From assembly GCA_002692855.1 (NCBI GenBank), contig NZMJ01000032.1, positions 102,290 through 166,289 of the forward strand: a stretch of DNA of 64,000 bases, in the 5' to 3' direction. Numbering within the stretch: position 1 is the stretch's first letter; the number at the start of each line of letters is the position of its first letter. The translations under genes were made by a program, and so were the position numbers. Below, in pieces: positions 25,748 to 34,597 of the stretch. The notes beneath the pieces were generated by a model. That model saw nothing but the letters and a program-made list of their open reading frames with translations, was not told the DNA's origin and searched no databases. The stretch comes from Maricaulis sp. (lineage in GTDB: Bacteria > Pseudomonadota > Alphaproteobacteria > Caulobacterales > Maricaulaceae).

Positions 25748-26273
25748 TCTGCAAACCGCCGAAGCCCGGCGCCTGTGGGCGGATTATCGCCATCGCCTGG
25801 CATGGCGCGACCGCGACCTGCCGGCCCTGGAACGGGCGGAGCGATTGATGGAGGCCGAGGCCCACATCGCCGAGGCCATGTCGGCGTCCGGTAGCGGTGG
25901 GGAAGCTGAACGGCTGCGCGCGGCGCTCGAAGCATTCGGACGTCTGGAAGCACCGCCATCCGCGTGGCGGGCACCGTTGCACTTTGCCCTCAGATACCTG
26001 GCGATGACGACGGCGGTGATTTGCGGCCTTTTCGCGCTCGCCCTGCTGCACATGGCCGTGATGGAGGTGTTTAACCCGGATGCGGTCGGACTCTACTGGC
26101 ATTCGGGGGACGGGATAACCTTGTCGTATGAAAACCAGCCCGGATCGCGTGAACTCCTGGGGGCGTGGTTCATCCCGGCGGCGCTGGCCGCCGCTGCTGC
26201 ATTGCTGGCGATCGTCGCAGCGCTCTACCGGTTGCTTTCGCCGTCCGCGAGGAGGGCTTCTACCCGGCCCTGA
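25734..26273 (+). CDS. Membrane protein coupled to PadR
   Basis: 179 residues. About 85 soluble helical residues (LQTAEARRLWADYRHRLAWR) are followed by two membrane segments, about 90-110 (RYLAMTTAVICGLFALALLH) and 145-168 (WFIPAALAAAAALLAIVAAL). It resembles the small membrane partners encoded after PadR regulators. Its 3' end overlaps the 3' end of the convergent MarR gene by 49 bases. Function is unknown. Confidence 0.7.
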   Translation: MMGLDLQTAEARRLWADYRHRLAWRDRDLPALERAERLMEAEAHIAEAMSASGSGGEAERLRAALEAFGRLEAPPSAWRAPLHFALRYLAMTTAVICGLFALALLHMAVMEVFNPDAVGLYWHSGDGITLSYENQPGSRELLGAWFIPAALAAAAALLAIVAALYRLLSPSARRASTRP

Positions 26274-26734
26274 ATGCGCAGCAAAAGCGCCTTGAGGGTT
26301 TCCACTTCCTCCGGCGTCAGGTCTTCAAGCAGGATTTTTTCGAAAGCGAGCGCGGTCGGCGCGACGGTTTCATAGATCGCGCGCCCTTCCGCCGTCAGTC
26401 GGATATGCGCCGAACGGCCGTCAGTCTTGTTACGCGTGCGCGAGACATGGCCCTTCTCTTCCAGGCCGCGTGCGGCGCGCGACACCGTCACCTTGTCCAT
26501 CGCCGTGGCTTCGACAAGTTCCTGCGCGGTCATGGGTTCAACATCGCCGAGCACGGCCAGGATGCGCCATTCCCACAGCGTTATGTCGAAACGGTCCTGG
26601 TAGGATCGCGACACCAGTGCGCTGGTCCGGTTAGAGGCCACCGACAGCCGGTAAGGCAGGTAATCGGCAAGCCTGAGGGCCGGCGCATCATCTGCACCGG
26701 CCCCGGCCTGCGGTGTCCCCCGCTCGGCGGTCAT
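26225..26734 (-). CDS. MarR-family regulator, probably of the tyrosine-degradation genes
   Basis: 169 residues. The MarR winged helix is seen in WRILAVLGDVEPMTAQELVE, MDKVTVSRAARGLEEKG and RNKTDGRSAHIRLTAEGR. It lies six bases downstream of hpd on the same strand, so it likely controls its own operon and the divergent FAH/isomerase genes. A candidate site is at 27882-27899. The effector would be an aromatic acid such as homogentisate or 4-hydroxyphenylpyruvate (inference). Confidence 0.88.
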   Translation of the reverse strand: MTAERGTPQAGAGADDAPALRLADYLPYRLSVASNRTSALVSRSYQDRFDITLWEWRILAVLGDVEPMTAQELVEATAMDKVTVSRAARGLEEKGHVSRTRNKTDGRSAHIRLTAEGRAIYETVAPTALAFEKILLEDLTPEEVETLKALLLRIQGRVEALLADGESNR

Positions 26735-26739
26735 GCCGC

Positions 26740-27801
26740 CTAGTCTGCGTCCGCGAGCACGCCGCGGCGGATCTGGTCGAGTTCAATCGATTCGAAGAGC
26801 GCCTTGAAGTTGCCTTCGCCGAATCCCTCATTGCCCTTGCGCTGGATGATCTCGAAGAAGACCGGACCGATGACGGTCACGGTAAAGATCTGAAGCAGCA
26901 GGCCCTGGCCGTTCTCCGGATCGCCGTCCAGCAGGATGCGGCGCTTGCGCAGCTCTTCGAGCGGCTCGCCGTGGTTCGGGACACGGGCGTCGACGAGTTC
27001 GTAATAGGTTTCCGGCGTGTCCTGGAAGACGATGCCGTTCTCGCGCAACTGGTCCACGGTCTTGCAGATGTCGGTCGTGGTCAGCGCGATGTGCTGAATG
27101 CCTTCGCCATTATATTCCTTGAGGAATTCGGCAATCTGGGACTTGTCGTCCTGGCTCTCGTTCAGCGGGATGCGCAGCTTGCCGCACGGACCGGTCATCG
27201 CCTTGGAGAACAGGCCGGTATGCTTGCCGGCAATGTCGAAATAGCGAATTTCGCGGAAGTTGAAGATGTCCTCGTAGAATTTCGCCCAGACGGCCATCTG
27301 GCCCTTCTCGACGTTGTGCGTCAGGTGATCGAGGATTTGCAGGCCAACGCCGCCATCATCGGTCTCGCCGGTCGGTTCAAAGTCGGCGTCGTAGATCGAG
27401 GAGTCGCCATATTTGTCGACGAAATAGAGGACCGAGCCACCGATCCCCTTGATCGCCGGGATATGTTCCGGGTCGGACCAGATTCCGTCGCCGAACGCTT
27501 CGCCGCCATTCTTCAACGCCTGTTCGTACGCATACTTCGCATCCTTCACGCGGAAGGCCATCGCGTTCGCTGAAGGACCATGCGCCTTCGCGAAGGCTTC
27601 TGCCTGGCCGCCCTTCTCGCGGTTCAGGATGAGATTGATGTCACCCTGCTTGAAGCGGAGGATGTCCTTGCTCTTGTGCTTCGCCACGCAGGCAAATCCC
27701 AGCTGGCGGAACAACTTTTCAAGCGCGTCCGGATCGGGTCCGGTGAACTCGACAAATTCAAATCCGTCCGTCGCGAGCGGGTTCTCGAAGGTCTGCGACA
27801 T
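26740..27801 (-). CDS. hpd: 4-hydroxyphenylpyruvate dioxygenase
   Basis: 353-residue Fe(II) enzyme converting 4-hydroxyphenylpyruvate to homogentisate in tyrosine catabolism. The iron ligands can be placed: H159 in LDHLTHNV, H237 in IQHIALTT, and E317 in GPVFFEIIQR. FFEIIQRKGNEGFGEGNFKA at the C-terminus is characteristic. The next enzyme, homogentisate dioxygenase, is not in the window. It is divergent from an FAH-family gene. Confidence 0.96.
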   Translation of the reverse strand: MSQTFENPLATDGFEFVEFTGPDPDALEKLFRQLGFACVAKHKSKDILRFKQGDINLILNREKGGQAEAFAKAHGPSANAMAFRVKDAKYAYEQALKNGGEAFGDGIWSDPEHIPAIKGIGGSVLYFVDKYGDSSIYDADFEPTGETDDGGVGLQILDHLTHNVEKGQMAVWAKFYEDIFNFREIRYFDIAGKHTGLFSKAMTGPCGKLRIPLNESQDDKSQIAEFLKEYNGEGIQHIALTTTDICKTVDQLRENGIVFQDTPETYYELVDARVPNHGEPLEELRKRRILLDGDPENGQGLLLQIFTVTVIGPVFFEIIQRKGNEGFGEGNFKALFESIELDQIRRGVLADAD

Positions 27802-27842
27802 GTCGCGCTCCCAATCTGGTGTTCGCCGCCGCGCGAGGTCGC

Positions 27843-27884
27843 GCTATTTTCCGGGCGGGCTCGGACAGGACATGCCGGAAAATA
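27843..27884. repeat. 11-bp perfect inverted repeat upstream of hpd
   Basis: CTATTTTCCGG (27843-27853) and CCGGAAAATAG (27874-27884) are exact reverse complements separated by 20 bases, centre-to-centre 31 bases or three DNA turns. It may be a paired operator or a leader stem-loop. Confidence 0.7.
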
Positions 27885-27899
27885 GTATCATTTGCAACT
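27882..27899. promoter_or_regulatory. Candidate MarR-type operator
   Basis: TAGTATCATTTGCAACTA has matching TAGT/ACTA ends, lies between hpd and the divergent FAH gene, and overlaps the right arm of the 11-bp repeat. The symmetry is only partial. Confidence 0.35.
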
Positions 27900-27946
27900 A
27901 ATTTGTCCGCTCGACGTCAGCCCCCTCCCCGCGCTAGGCCATCATC

Positions 27947-28636
27947 ATGGAACCGATCTTCACCCCGCCCCCGCTCCGCCTGTTGCCAATCGAGAACATT
28001 TCAGACGGCTTCCCGGTGGGCCGAATATTCTGCGTCGGCCGCAATTATTCCGACCACGTCAAGGAGATGGGCGGCAATCCCGATACCGCCCAACCGGTCT
28101 TCTTCATGAAGCCGCCCACCGCCCTGGTCTCGCGCGGCGGCGATGTCGCCTATCCGCCACGGACACAGGATCTACACCACGAGGTCGAACTGGTGGTGGC
28201 GCTGAAGTCGGGCGGACGCAACATCCCGGTCAGCCAGGCCGCCAGCCATGTCTATGGCAGCGCGGTGGGTGTCGACCTGACCCGGCGTGACCTGCAGGCC
28301 GAAGCCAAGAAGGCCGGCGCTCCGTGGGATGCCGCGAAAGCCTTTGATGGCTCGGCGCCGATCGGAACGATCCGCAGCGGACCCGCGCCGTCGCAAGGCA
28401 AGATCACGCTGGCCGTCAATGGCGAAACCCGGCAATCGGGGGACCTGAAAGACATGACCCGCGACATTCCGGCCCTGATTGCCGAACTGTCCGGCCTGTT
28501 TGCGCTGCAAGCGGGAGACCTGATCTTCACCGGCACGCCCGCGGGGGTCAGCGCGCTCGAACCGGGAGACGTGGTCGCCGCCCGTGTCGCCGATCTGCCC
28601 GAACTGAAATTCAAGGTCACGGAGACACCGCGATGA
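27947..28636 (+). CDS. Fumarylacetoacetate hydrolase family protein
   Basis: 229 residues, the short form of the family. Metal ligands are the two glutamates in HHEVELVVAL and Asp in AVGVDLTRRD; RIFCVGRNYSDHVKEMG and LIFTGTPAGVSAL are typical. By neighbourhood it would cleave fumarylacetoacetate, the last step after hpd, homogentisate dioxygenase and the isomerase. The short form is also used for fumarylpyruvate in gentisate degradation, so specificity is uncertain. It overlaps the isomerase gene by four bases (ATGA). Confidence 0.87.
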   Translation: MEPIFTPPPLRLLPIENISDGFPVGRIFCVGRNYSDHVKEMGGNPDTAQPVFFMKPPTALVSRGGDVAYPPRTQDLHHEVELVVALKSGGRNIPVSQAASHVYGSAVGVDLTRRDLQAEAKKAGAPWDAAKAFDGSAPIGTIRSGPAPSQGKITLAVNGETRQSGDLKDMTRDIPALIAELSGLFALQAGDLIFTGTPAGVSALEPGDVVAARVADLPELKFKVTETPR

Positions 28637-29289
28637 GCCTGACGCTATACGGATACTGGCGCTCGAGCGCGAGCTACCGCCTGCGGATCGCCCTGAACCT
28701 GAAAGGCGTCGCCTTCGAGCAGAAGCCGGTTGATTTGCGCACCGGCGCGCAGCGCGATCCGGATTTCCGGACCTTTCAGCCGCAAGGATTCGTGCCGGCC
28801 CTCGTGGACGAGACCGGCGCGCTGATCCAGTCGCCGGCGATCCTGGAATGGATCGACGAGACGTGGCCGGATCCTGCCTTCCTGCCCGGCAATGCGCGCG
28901 AGCGTGCGCGCCTTCGCGCCTATGCTGCCGTCATCGGCTGCGACATTCACCCGATCCAGAACCTGTCCGTGCTGCAGTATATCAAGGCCGAACTCGACGC
29001 CGATCAGACCGCTGTGCAGGCGTGGGCCAGGCACTGGATCACCAATGGCCTGACCGCGCTGGAAACGATGGCGGCGCAGGATGATCGTGGCGGCCCCTTC
29101 CTTTGGGGCAAGGCGCCGACGATGGCGGACATCTATCTGGTGCCCCAGATGTACAATGCCCGCCGTTTCGGCGTCGACATGGAAGCCCTGCCGAGACTCG
29201 TTGCGGCCGACGACGCGGCGCGAGCCCATCCCGCCTTCGAGGCGGCTGCACCGGAAAACCAGCCCGACGCGCCCGAAGACGGTCATTGA
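28633..29289 (+). CDS. maiA: Maleylacetoacetate isomerase (zeta-class GST)
   Basis: 218 residues. The zeta GST active-site signature SSASYRLRIALN is at residues 11-22, and QSPAILEWIDETWP is conserved. It isomerises maleylacetoacetate (or maleylpyruvate) to the fumaryl form using glutathione. It is translationally coupled to the upstream hydrolase, the direct consumer of its product. Confidence 0.92.
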   Translation: MSLTLYGYWRSSASYRLRIALNLKGVAFEQKPVDLRTGAQRDPDFRTFQPQGFVPALVDETGALIQSPAILEWIDETWPDPAFLPGNARERARLRAYAAVIGCDIHPIQNLSVLQYIKAELDADQTAVQAWARHWITNGLTALETMAAQDDRGGPFLWGKAPTMADIYLVPQMYNARRFGVDMEALPRLVAADDAARAHPAFEAAAPENQPDAPEDGH

Positions 29290-29306
29290 TCAGGGCCTGA
29301 ATCCCG

Positions 29307-30524
29307 TCAGGCCGGCGTCGGCGGCGGTGCGCCGGCCACCGATTTGCGCATCGGCTGGAACTTCCAGTAGGTCAGCGACCGCCACACCCACTCCATCGGA
29401 CCGAAACGGAACATCGACAGCCAGATGGTCGAGAAGATCAGCTGGAAGACCCAGATCGCGACGACAATCTGGAATTGGCCAACGCGCTCGACCTCTCCCA
29501 TCATCCCCAGGCCGGGTGTTCCGACGAAGATGAAGGTCAGCACCAGCGTGTGCGTCAGGTAGTTGGTGAAGGCCATCCGGCCCACCGCCGCGAACGGGTG
29601 CAGGATCAAGCGCAGCGCCGGTCCGAGCTTGCACAGCAGCATGACGACCGCCGCGTAACCCAGCGCCACGAGGAGCGAGGCGAAGTAGTTGATCGTCTCG
29701 CCGACCCAGAACTGATCGAGCGCAAAGTCGGTCTCAAGCAGATGATTGGTGCCGTACCAGCAGGCCGGAAGACCGATCCCCAGCGCAATGATCGCGGTGA
29801 CGAGATAGCGCAGGAACGACCAGCGGAGCGTCAGGAAGCCCCACTTGTAGAGCGCCATGCCGACGAACATCACGCCCGCAAGCCGTCCGGCGAAGAAAGT
29901 CAGCTGCATGGTCTCGGCCATCATCGTCAGCGAGGCATTAGCCCCGAAGCGGTCGATGAACCCGGCCTGATACACCGCGACGGTCGCCGCCACGGTCTCA
30001 GCGCTCGGGCGCATGGATTCGAGGTCTTCGGGCGACATCATTGGCAGGAAAGCAAAACCGAGCGCCATCAGGCCGCCGGTCAAAAGGATCAGGGCTATGC
30101 CCATGATCGTGAGACCCATCGGCTTCATGCGCCGGGCCAGGACGACGAGCATGCCCATGACGGCATAGGGAACGAGAATATCGCCGGCCCAGAAGACCCA
30201 GGCATGGATCAGGCCGATGAGCAGCAGCCACAGCATCCGGCGATAGTGGACGCCGAGGCTGGCCTGCTTGTCCTCACCCAGCATCAACACGATGCCGGCG
30301 CCGAACAGGGCCGAGAAAATGGTGATGAACTTCATGTTGAAGAAGACGTGGGCGTAGAACCAGACATCGCGGTTCGCGCCGGTGAAGTCCATGTGGACTT
30401 GCGGGAATTGATAAGCGGCGAACACCATGGCGAACGCCTGAATGTTCATCAGCAATATTCCCATCACCGCGATACCGCGTATCGCGTCGATGCTGAAATG
30501 CCGATCCATTTTCGGTTGTGTCAT
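29307..30524 (-). CDS. DUF418 integral membrane protein
   Basis: 405 residues with about ten hydrophobic segments. Family features are IDAIRGIAVMGILLMNIQAF at the N-terminus and VGRMAFTNYLTHTLV in the C-terminal DUF418 part. The family is related to heparan-alpha-glucosaminide acetyltransferase-like membrane proteins; no reaction is established. AGGAGGGACAG precedes the ATG at 30524. It is convergent with maiA. Confidence 0.85.
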   Translation of the reverse strand: MTQPKMDRHFSIDAIRGIAVMGILLMNIQAFAMVFAAYQFPQVHMDFTGANRDVWFYAHVFFNMKFITIFSALFGAGIVLMLGEDKQASLGVHYRRMLWLLLIGLIHAWVFWAGDILVPYAVMGMLVVLARRMKPMGLTIMGIALILLTGGLMALGFAFLPMMSPEDLESMRPSAETVAATVAVYQAGFIDRFGANASLTMMAETMQLTFFAGRLAGVMFVGMALYKWGFLTLRWSFLRYLVTAIIALGIGLPACWYGTNHLLETDFALDQFWVGETINYFASLLVALGYAAVVMLLCKLGPALRLILHPFAAVGRMAFTNYLTHTLVLTFIFVGTPGLGMMGEVERVGQFQIVVAIWVFQLIFSTIWLSMFRFGPMEWVWRSLTYWKFQPMRKSVAGAPPPTPA

Positions 30525-30680
30525 CTGTCCCTCCTGTCCCTCGACCATCCTGCCCCAACGGTCACACTTGTCCAATCAGCTTACGAAGATTTCACGCCCG
30601 ATCACCGGGAATTGACTTGAGCCGCATCCCGCCGCGGGCCAGAACTGCACCACACAGGTGTAGCGAAGGACGAGGACGCT

Positions 30681-30938
30681 ATGGGCTGGCTGGTTGCGCT
30701 GATCGAATTTGTGGCGAGTGCGGCACTCGGGTTTTTCGGCGTCGAAATCACCCGGGTCGCACCGGCCGAAGAGGTCACATCGAAGACCTACATTGTCGAA
30801 TATATCGAAACCGCCGAAACCGATTACTGGCGTCCCGTGTCCGCACCGGTGTTCTCTTCCGACATTCCCTGCCCCCAGAATGCTGTTCTGCCGCAGCCCG
30901 AACCGGTCGACGAGCCGGTTTTCCTCATCGAAATCTGA
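30681..30938 (+). CDS. Small membrane-anchored or secreted protein, unknown
   Basis: 85 residues with one N-terminal hydrophobic segment (MGWLVALIEFVASAALGFFG) and an acidic, proline-rich tail. GAGGACGCT precedes the ATG. No family is recognised. It could be a real small gene upstream of the coiled-coil gene, but evidence is limited to reading-frame quality and the ribosome-binding site. Confidence 0.5.
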   Translation: MGWLVALIEFVASAALGFFGVEITRVAPAEEVTSKTYIVEYIETAETDYWRPVSAPVFSSDIPCPQNAVLPQPEPVDEPVFLIEI

Positions 30939-31038
30939 ACCGGGCGGTATATCCGCGCAGCGATTCGCCCTATCCTGACGTAAAGGCATGGCGCGCACGA
31001 ACGCGCTGGCCGCTTGCATAACGGATGGTGGACGGGGC

Positions 31039-33006
31039 ATGGCGGAACAGACGGCCAATCGCGATCAAACGGACAGCTTGCAGCCTTTCGACGAGGCGGC
31101 CTCGGATCGCGCACCCGTGCGTCATCACCCTTCAGCCCATCGCAGCGATCCGGTCGACCCGGTGCGCATGCCCTCGCGAGGCTGGATGGCGTGGCTGGGC
31201 CTGGTACTGGCGTTGATCTGGGTTGGGGGCGCGGCGGCCTATATCATCGGGCTCGCCGGCATCGATTTTTCGGGCAATCCGTTTGAAACCTATACACCGG
31301 CCCAGCTGGTCGGCCTGTCCGTGTTCGCGATTGCGCCCGCCCTGTTCATCCTGATCACCGGTTTTCTGGCCGCCGAACTGGCGCGCATGGCGGACCGGAC
31401 ACGCGGCATTGATGGTGCCGTGCGACGGCTGGCGGCTCCGGTCGACACAGCCCAGCGCGATGTCAGCAATCTGGCCGGAGCCATCACGTCAGAGGTCGAG
31501 CGGATCAATGTCGCGCTCGAAAGCGCGCTGGCCCGCCTCGCCGCCATGGAAGAGGTGATCGCCCACCACGCCGACGCGCTGGAGCAATCAGCGGGCAGCG
31601 CGCGCGACCGCGCAGAAGCCTTGCTGGAAGGTCTTCGCGGCGAGCGCACGCGCCTGTCCGAAGTCACGGACTCGCTCGACGACAAGGCTGCCCTCATTGC
31701 AGCCGCGATCTCCGACCAGTCGCGCATGGTGGCCGCGGCCGCCGAGCTCGCCGAACAGCAAGCCACGTCCAGCGAGCGCAAGCTGCGCGAGGGCGCCGAC
31801 CGCCTCGCCGGCGCGGGAACGGCCGTCACGGAACAGGCCGAACGCGCCGCCCATTCGATGGCCGAGCAGGGCGACCGCCTGAGAGAGCTGCGCGATTCCC
31901 TGAAGGAGCGCACCGAGGCGCTCGACGCGGCGTATGTGAAGCACAAGGGCCGCCTGCAAGAGGCCAGCGAGGTGCTGCGCCAGGAGCAGGAAAAGATCGC
32001 AGCGGCGCTGGATTTCCACCGCGCCGAACTGGACGTCATGGCCCGCACCGCCCGCGAAGGCGCCGATGCGCTGAATTCGGCAGCCAAGGACGGGGCCGGT
32101 AGCTTCAAGCAGACCGTGGATGCTGCCCTGGCGAATGCCCGCGAACTGGCCGCCACGGTTCACGCCGAAACCGAGAGCGCCGGAAGGTCCCACCGCGCGG
32201 CCCTGGACAGTTTGCGCACAGCGGCCGACGAGGCCCGCACCGCATCGGAGCAGGCCAGCGAAGCCTTCGAGGCCCAGAGCCGCCTGATTGCCGAGCGTGT
32301 CGAGCACGTCAACGAGACCGCGTTCAACGCCGCGCGCCGCTCGGACGAGAATTTCCAGGCGCGGATTGCCGAGGCCGAGAAGCTGACGGCACGCGCCGCC
32401 CAGGCGGCCGACGAGGCAGCGGATTCGGTTCGCCGCCGGATGGAATCCGTGCTGGAAGCCGCCAAGTCGGAAAGCACAGCCATAGAGCGCGAAATCCAGG
32501 CTCTTGGCGACCGGCTGGGCAGTCTGCCCGAGACCGCCCGCATGCGGGCACGCGAGACCGTCGACATTCTCCGCCAGGGGCTGGAAGGCCTCAACGCCGC
32601 CGCGATGACGGCCGCCGAGGAGGCGCAGGAAATCGACGCCGCCTTCCAATCGCGTATCCGGCAGAACTACGAATTGCTCAGCGACTTCATGTTGAACATG
32701 GGCACGGTTGCGGGAGGCCGGCGTTCACTCGACCTGCCGTCGAACGAAGTCCCGGACCCTCTGAGCCGCCGTGCGAAGCCGCGTTCCGAAGTGAAGACCG
32801 AGGATGCAGGCGAAGCCCCGGCCCCGGACGCTCCGCTGGACAATGAGGCGGCGCAGCGCCGCGACCATGTCGGCTTCCCTGAACGCGGCCGCGCAAGCGA
32901 TCCGGGCTGGCGCTGGAAAGACCTTCTGGCAACGATGGCGCCTGAAGAGGGCGAGGCCGAGATGCCGGCCCGCAAGCGCCGGTCGCGGGACGAAGACGAA
33001 AGCTAG
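31039..33006 (+). CDS. Membrane-anchored coiled-coil protein, TipN-like
   Basis: 655 residues. After a charged 45-residue lead come two membrane segments, about 50-72 (MAWLGLVLALIWVGGAAAYI) and 94-116 (VFAIAPALFILITGFLAAEL). Residues about 120-560 are almost continuous Ala/Glu/Arg-rich coiled coil, then a disordered acidic/basic tail. This architecture and the FQSRIRQNYELLSDFM region recall TipN, the birth-scar polarity protein of Caulobacter that marks the new pole and places the flagellum. Coiled coils give weak homology, so the name is tentative. The start at 31039 follows a GGACGGGGC sequence. The last four bases overlap the convergent lipoprotein gene. Confidence 0.55.
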   Translation: MAEQTANRDQTDSLQPFDEAASDRAPVRHHPSAHRSDPVDPVRMPSRGWMAWLGLVLALIWVGGAAAYIIGLAGIDFSGNPFETYTPAQLVGLSVFAIAPALFILITGFLAAELARMADRTRGIDGAVRRLAAPVDTAQRDVSNLAGAITSEVERINVALESALARLAAMEEVIAHHADALEQSAGSARDRAEALLEGLRGERTRLSEVTDSLDDKAALIAAAISDQSRMVAAAAELAEQQATSSERKLREGADRLAGAGTAVTEQAERAAHSMAEQGDRLRELRDSLKERTEALDAAYVKHKGRLQEASEVLRQEQEKIAAALDFHRAELDVMARTAREGADALNSAAKDGAGSFKQTVDAALANARELAATVHAETESAGRSHRAALDSLRTAADEARTASEQASEAFEAQSRLIAERVEHVNETAFNAARRSDENFQARIAEAEKLTARAAQAADEAADSVRRRMESVLEAAKSESTAIEREIQALGDRLGSLPETARMRARETVDILRQGLEGLNAAAMTAAEEAQEIDAAFQSRIRQNYELLSDFMLNMGTVAGGRRSLDLPSNEVPDPLSRRAKPRSEVKTEDAGEAPAPDAPLDNEAAQRRDHVGFPERGRASDPGWRWKDLLATMAPEEGEAEMPARKRRSRDEDES

Positions 33007-33641
33007 TCTTCGCCGGCGTCCTCGACCGGGTACATCTCGACCTGGAGCGTCGCCCACGCCGAAATGTTCGATGCCATTTCCTGTGCCGCCGCATCGAACG
33101 CGGCCACGATGTCACCCACCGTGTTGGAGCGGGCCTGCGCCTGAGCGCCGACGGCGTGAATGCCGAGCAAGCTACGGTCATCCAGCCGCACGATGCGGAC
33201 ACGCATGCGCACCACGGCAATCGGCGCGGAATCCGGACCATCGCGGTACACCGCCTCGAATGAGCGGATTTCCGTGTGAAGTTCATAGTCGGCGCGCACC
33301 CCGTCTTCGGGGCGCGCCGCGATCAGGTCCGGCTCGAACGCGTCGATCGACTCGATGATCAGGTCCTGCACGAGGCGCGGGGTCGGGGCGATCCATTTTG
33401 CACCATCGATGAAGGCCAGTTCGCCGTGCTGGAGCGAGATGGCGATCTCGTCGCTGGCGAGTCCGCGCGGTGCCAGCGGCAGATCCACACGAACCACTTC
33501 GCGGCCTGCCACCATCACGCCAGAGGGCTCGGGCGACGACAGGCGGTAGATGCTGGACGGTGTCGTCTCGGGCAGCAGGTTCACGCACCCCGTAACGAGC
33601 AGAGCCGCGCCAGCGGCGGTCAGGAGCTTGATGTAGTTCAT
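33003..33641 (-). CDS. ABC-type transport auxiliary lipoprotein (PqiC/LptE-like)
   Basis: 212 residues with a lipoprotein signal ending LLVTGCVNLLP, cysteine at about position 19. The body follows the pattern of auxiliary lipoproteins of MCE transporters (SSIYRLSSPEP, VVRVDLPLAPRGLASDEIAI). It probably sits in the outer membrane as the receiving end of the phospholipid transporter encoded just upstream, whose last gene it overlaps by four bases. Confidence 0.85.
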   Translation of the reverse strand: MNYIKLLTAAGAALLVTGCVNLLPETTPSSIYRLSSPEPSGVMVAGREVVRVDLPLAPRGLASDEIAISLQHGELAFIDGAKWIAPTPRLVQDLIIESIDAFEPDLIAARPEDGVRADYELHTEIRSFEAVYRDGPDSAPIAVVRMRVRIVRLDDRSLLGIHAVGAQAQARSNTVGDIVAAFDAAAQEMASNISAWATLQVEMYPVEDAGED

Positions 33642-34594
33642 TGCGGGATCTCCACGGTGCGGCGCGGTTCACCGGCGATGAAACCGCCGGGGTCGTCTTC
33701 CAGTTCGATCGCAATCCGGTCGAGCGTCGCGATCAGGCGGCGCAAATCCCCCGCTGCGAGCGTCAGCTCATCGAGCCCGTCGTCGGCGAATTCGGTGATC
33801 GACGGGCGCAATTCCTCCAGCATGGTGTTGAGCTGCTGGGCAGCGAGCTGCATGTCGATGAAGGCCTGGTTGGTCTGGTTGGTCGCCGTCGTCAGGTCGC
33901 CCTGAACATAGGTCGTGGTCTCATCGGCAAATCGCTGCATCGCCTCGGCTGCGACGGACACGTCGCGACCGGTCTGTTCGAGTGTCTGGATGGCCGAGCG
34001 CACGTCGCCGAGCGTCTCGTCATCATTGGCGAGCGCCTCGGACAGGCGCTCGATATTGTCGAGCGTGTTGCGGATCGAATCGACATTGTCCTCGCTGAGC
34101 AGATCCGAAATCCGGATCAGCGCGGTCTGGGCCTGCGCCAGCACTTCCTCGGACGACTGGAACAGCGTGTCGAGCTGGGTCTGGACCGCAAAGATGCGGG
34201 GCGGCGTCTGGCGAGGCGGACTGTAGAGGCGCGCCGCGTCCGGCGTTCCGCCTGACAGCTGGATATAGGCCAGGCCGGTCAGGCCCTGGGGCTCGAGCTG
34301 GGCGGTGGAGTCCACGCGCACCGGCGTTTCGGCCAGGACCTGGATCCGCGCGATCACGCGGTTCGGGTTTTGCGGGTCGAGGCCCAGGCGCGTGACTTCC
34401 CCGACCTGAATGCCGTTGAAACGCACTTCGCTGGCCTCACGCAGACCGCGAACCGGCCAGTCGAACACGACGTCGTACTGGGCGTATTCGCGCCCGCCGG
34501 AATAGTTCGAGAGCCACAGAATGAAAAAGCCGCCCGCCGCGACGAGAAACATCGCGAAAAAGCCGACGAGAACGTGGTGTGCCTTCGTTTCCAT
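33638..34594 (-). CDS. mlaD: MlaD-like MCE substrate-binding protein
   Basis: 318 residues with one N-terminal membrane anchor (HHVLVGFFAMFLVAAGGFFI) and an MCE domain at about 38-117 (VRGLREASEVRFNGIQVGEV; LEPQGLTGLAYIQLSGG). The long C-terminal part is helical/coiled coil, extending further than in E. coli MlaD and more like other MCE proteins. It forms the periplasmic ring that passes lipids between membranes. It is three bases after mlaF. Confidence 0.9.
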   Translation of the reverse strand: METKAHHVLVGFFAMFLVAAGGFFILWLSNYSGGREYAQYDVVFDWPVRGLREASEVRFNGIQVGEVTRLGLDPQNPNRVIARIQVLAETPVRVDSTAQLEPQGLTGLAYIQLSGGTPDAARLYSPPRQTPPRIFAVQTQLDTLFQSSEEVLAQAQTALIRISDLLSEDNVDSIRNTLDNIERLSEALANDDETLGDVRSAIQTLEQTGRDVSVAAEAMQRFADETTTYVQGDLTTATNQTNQAFIDMQLAAQQLNTMLEELRPSITEFADDGLDELTLAAGDLRRLIATLDRIAIELEDDPGGFIAGEPRRTVEIPQ

Positions 34595-34597
34595 CGC

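Noticed and set aside
29475..30620. 381-codon plus-strand frame opposite the DUF418 gene
   Set aside because: His/Gln/Glu-rich antisense shadow of a multi-membrane-segment protein.
30599..31038. A CRISPR array, riboswitch or other structured RNA in the intergenic spaces
   Set aside because: No regularly spaced repeats or recognisable riboswitch core were seen here or in other gaps; the only convincing RNA genes are tRNA-Lys and ssrA.
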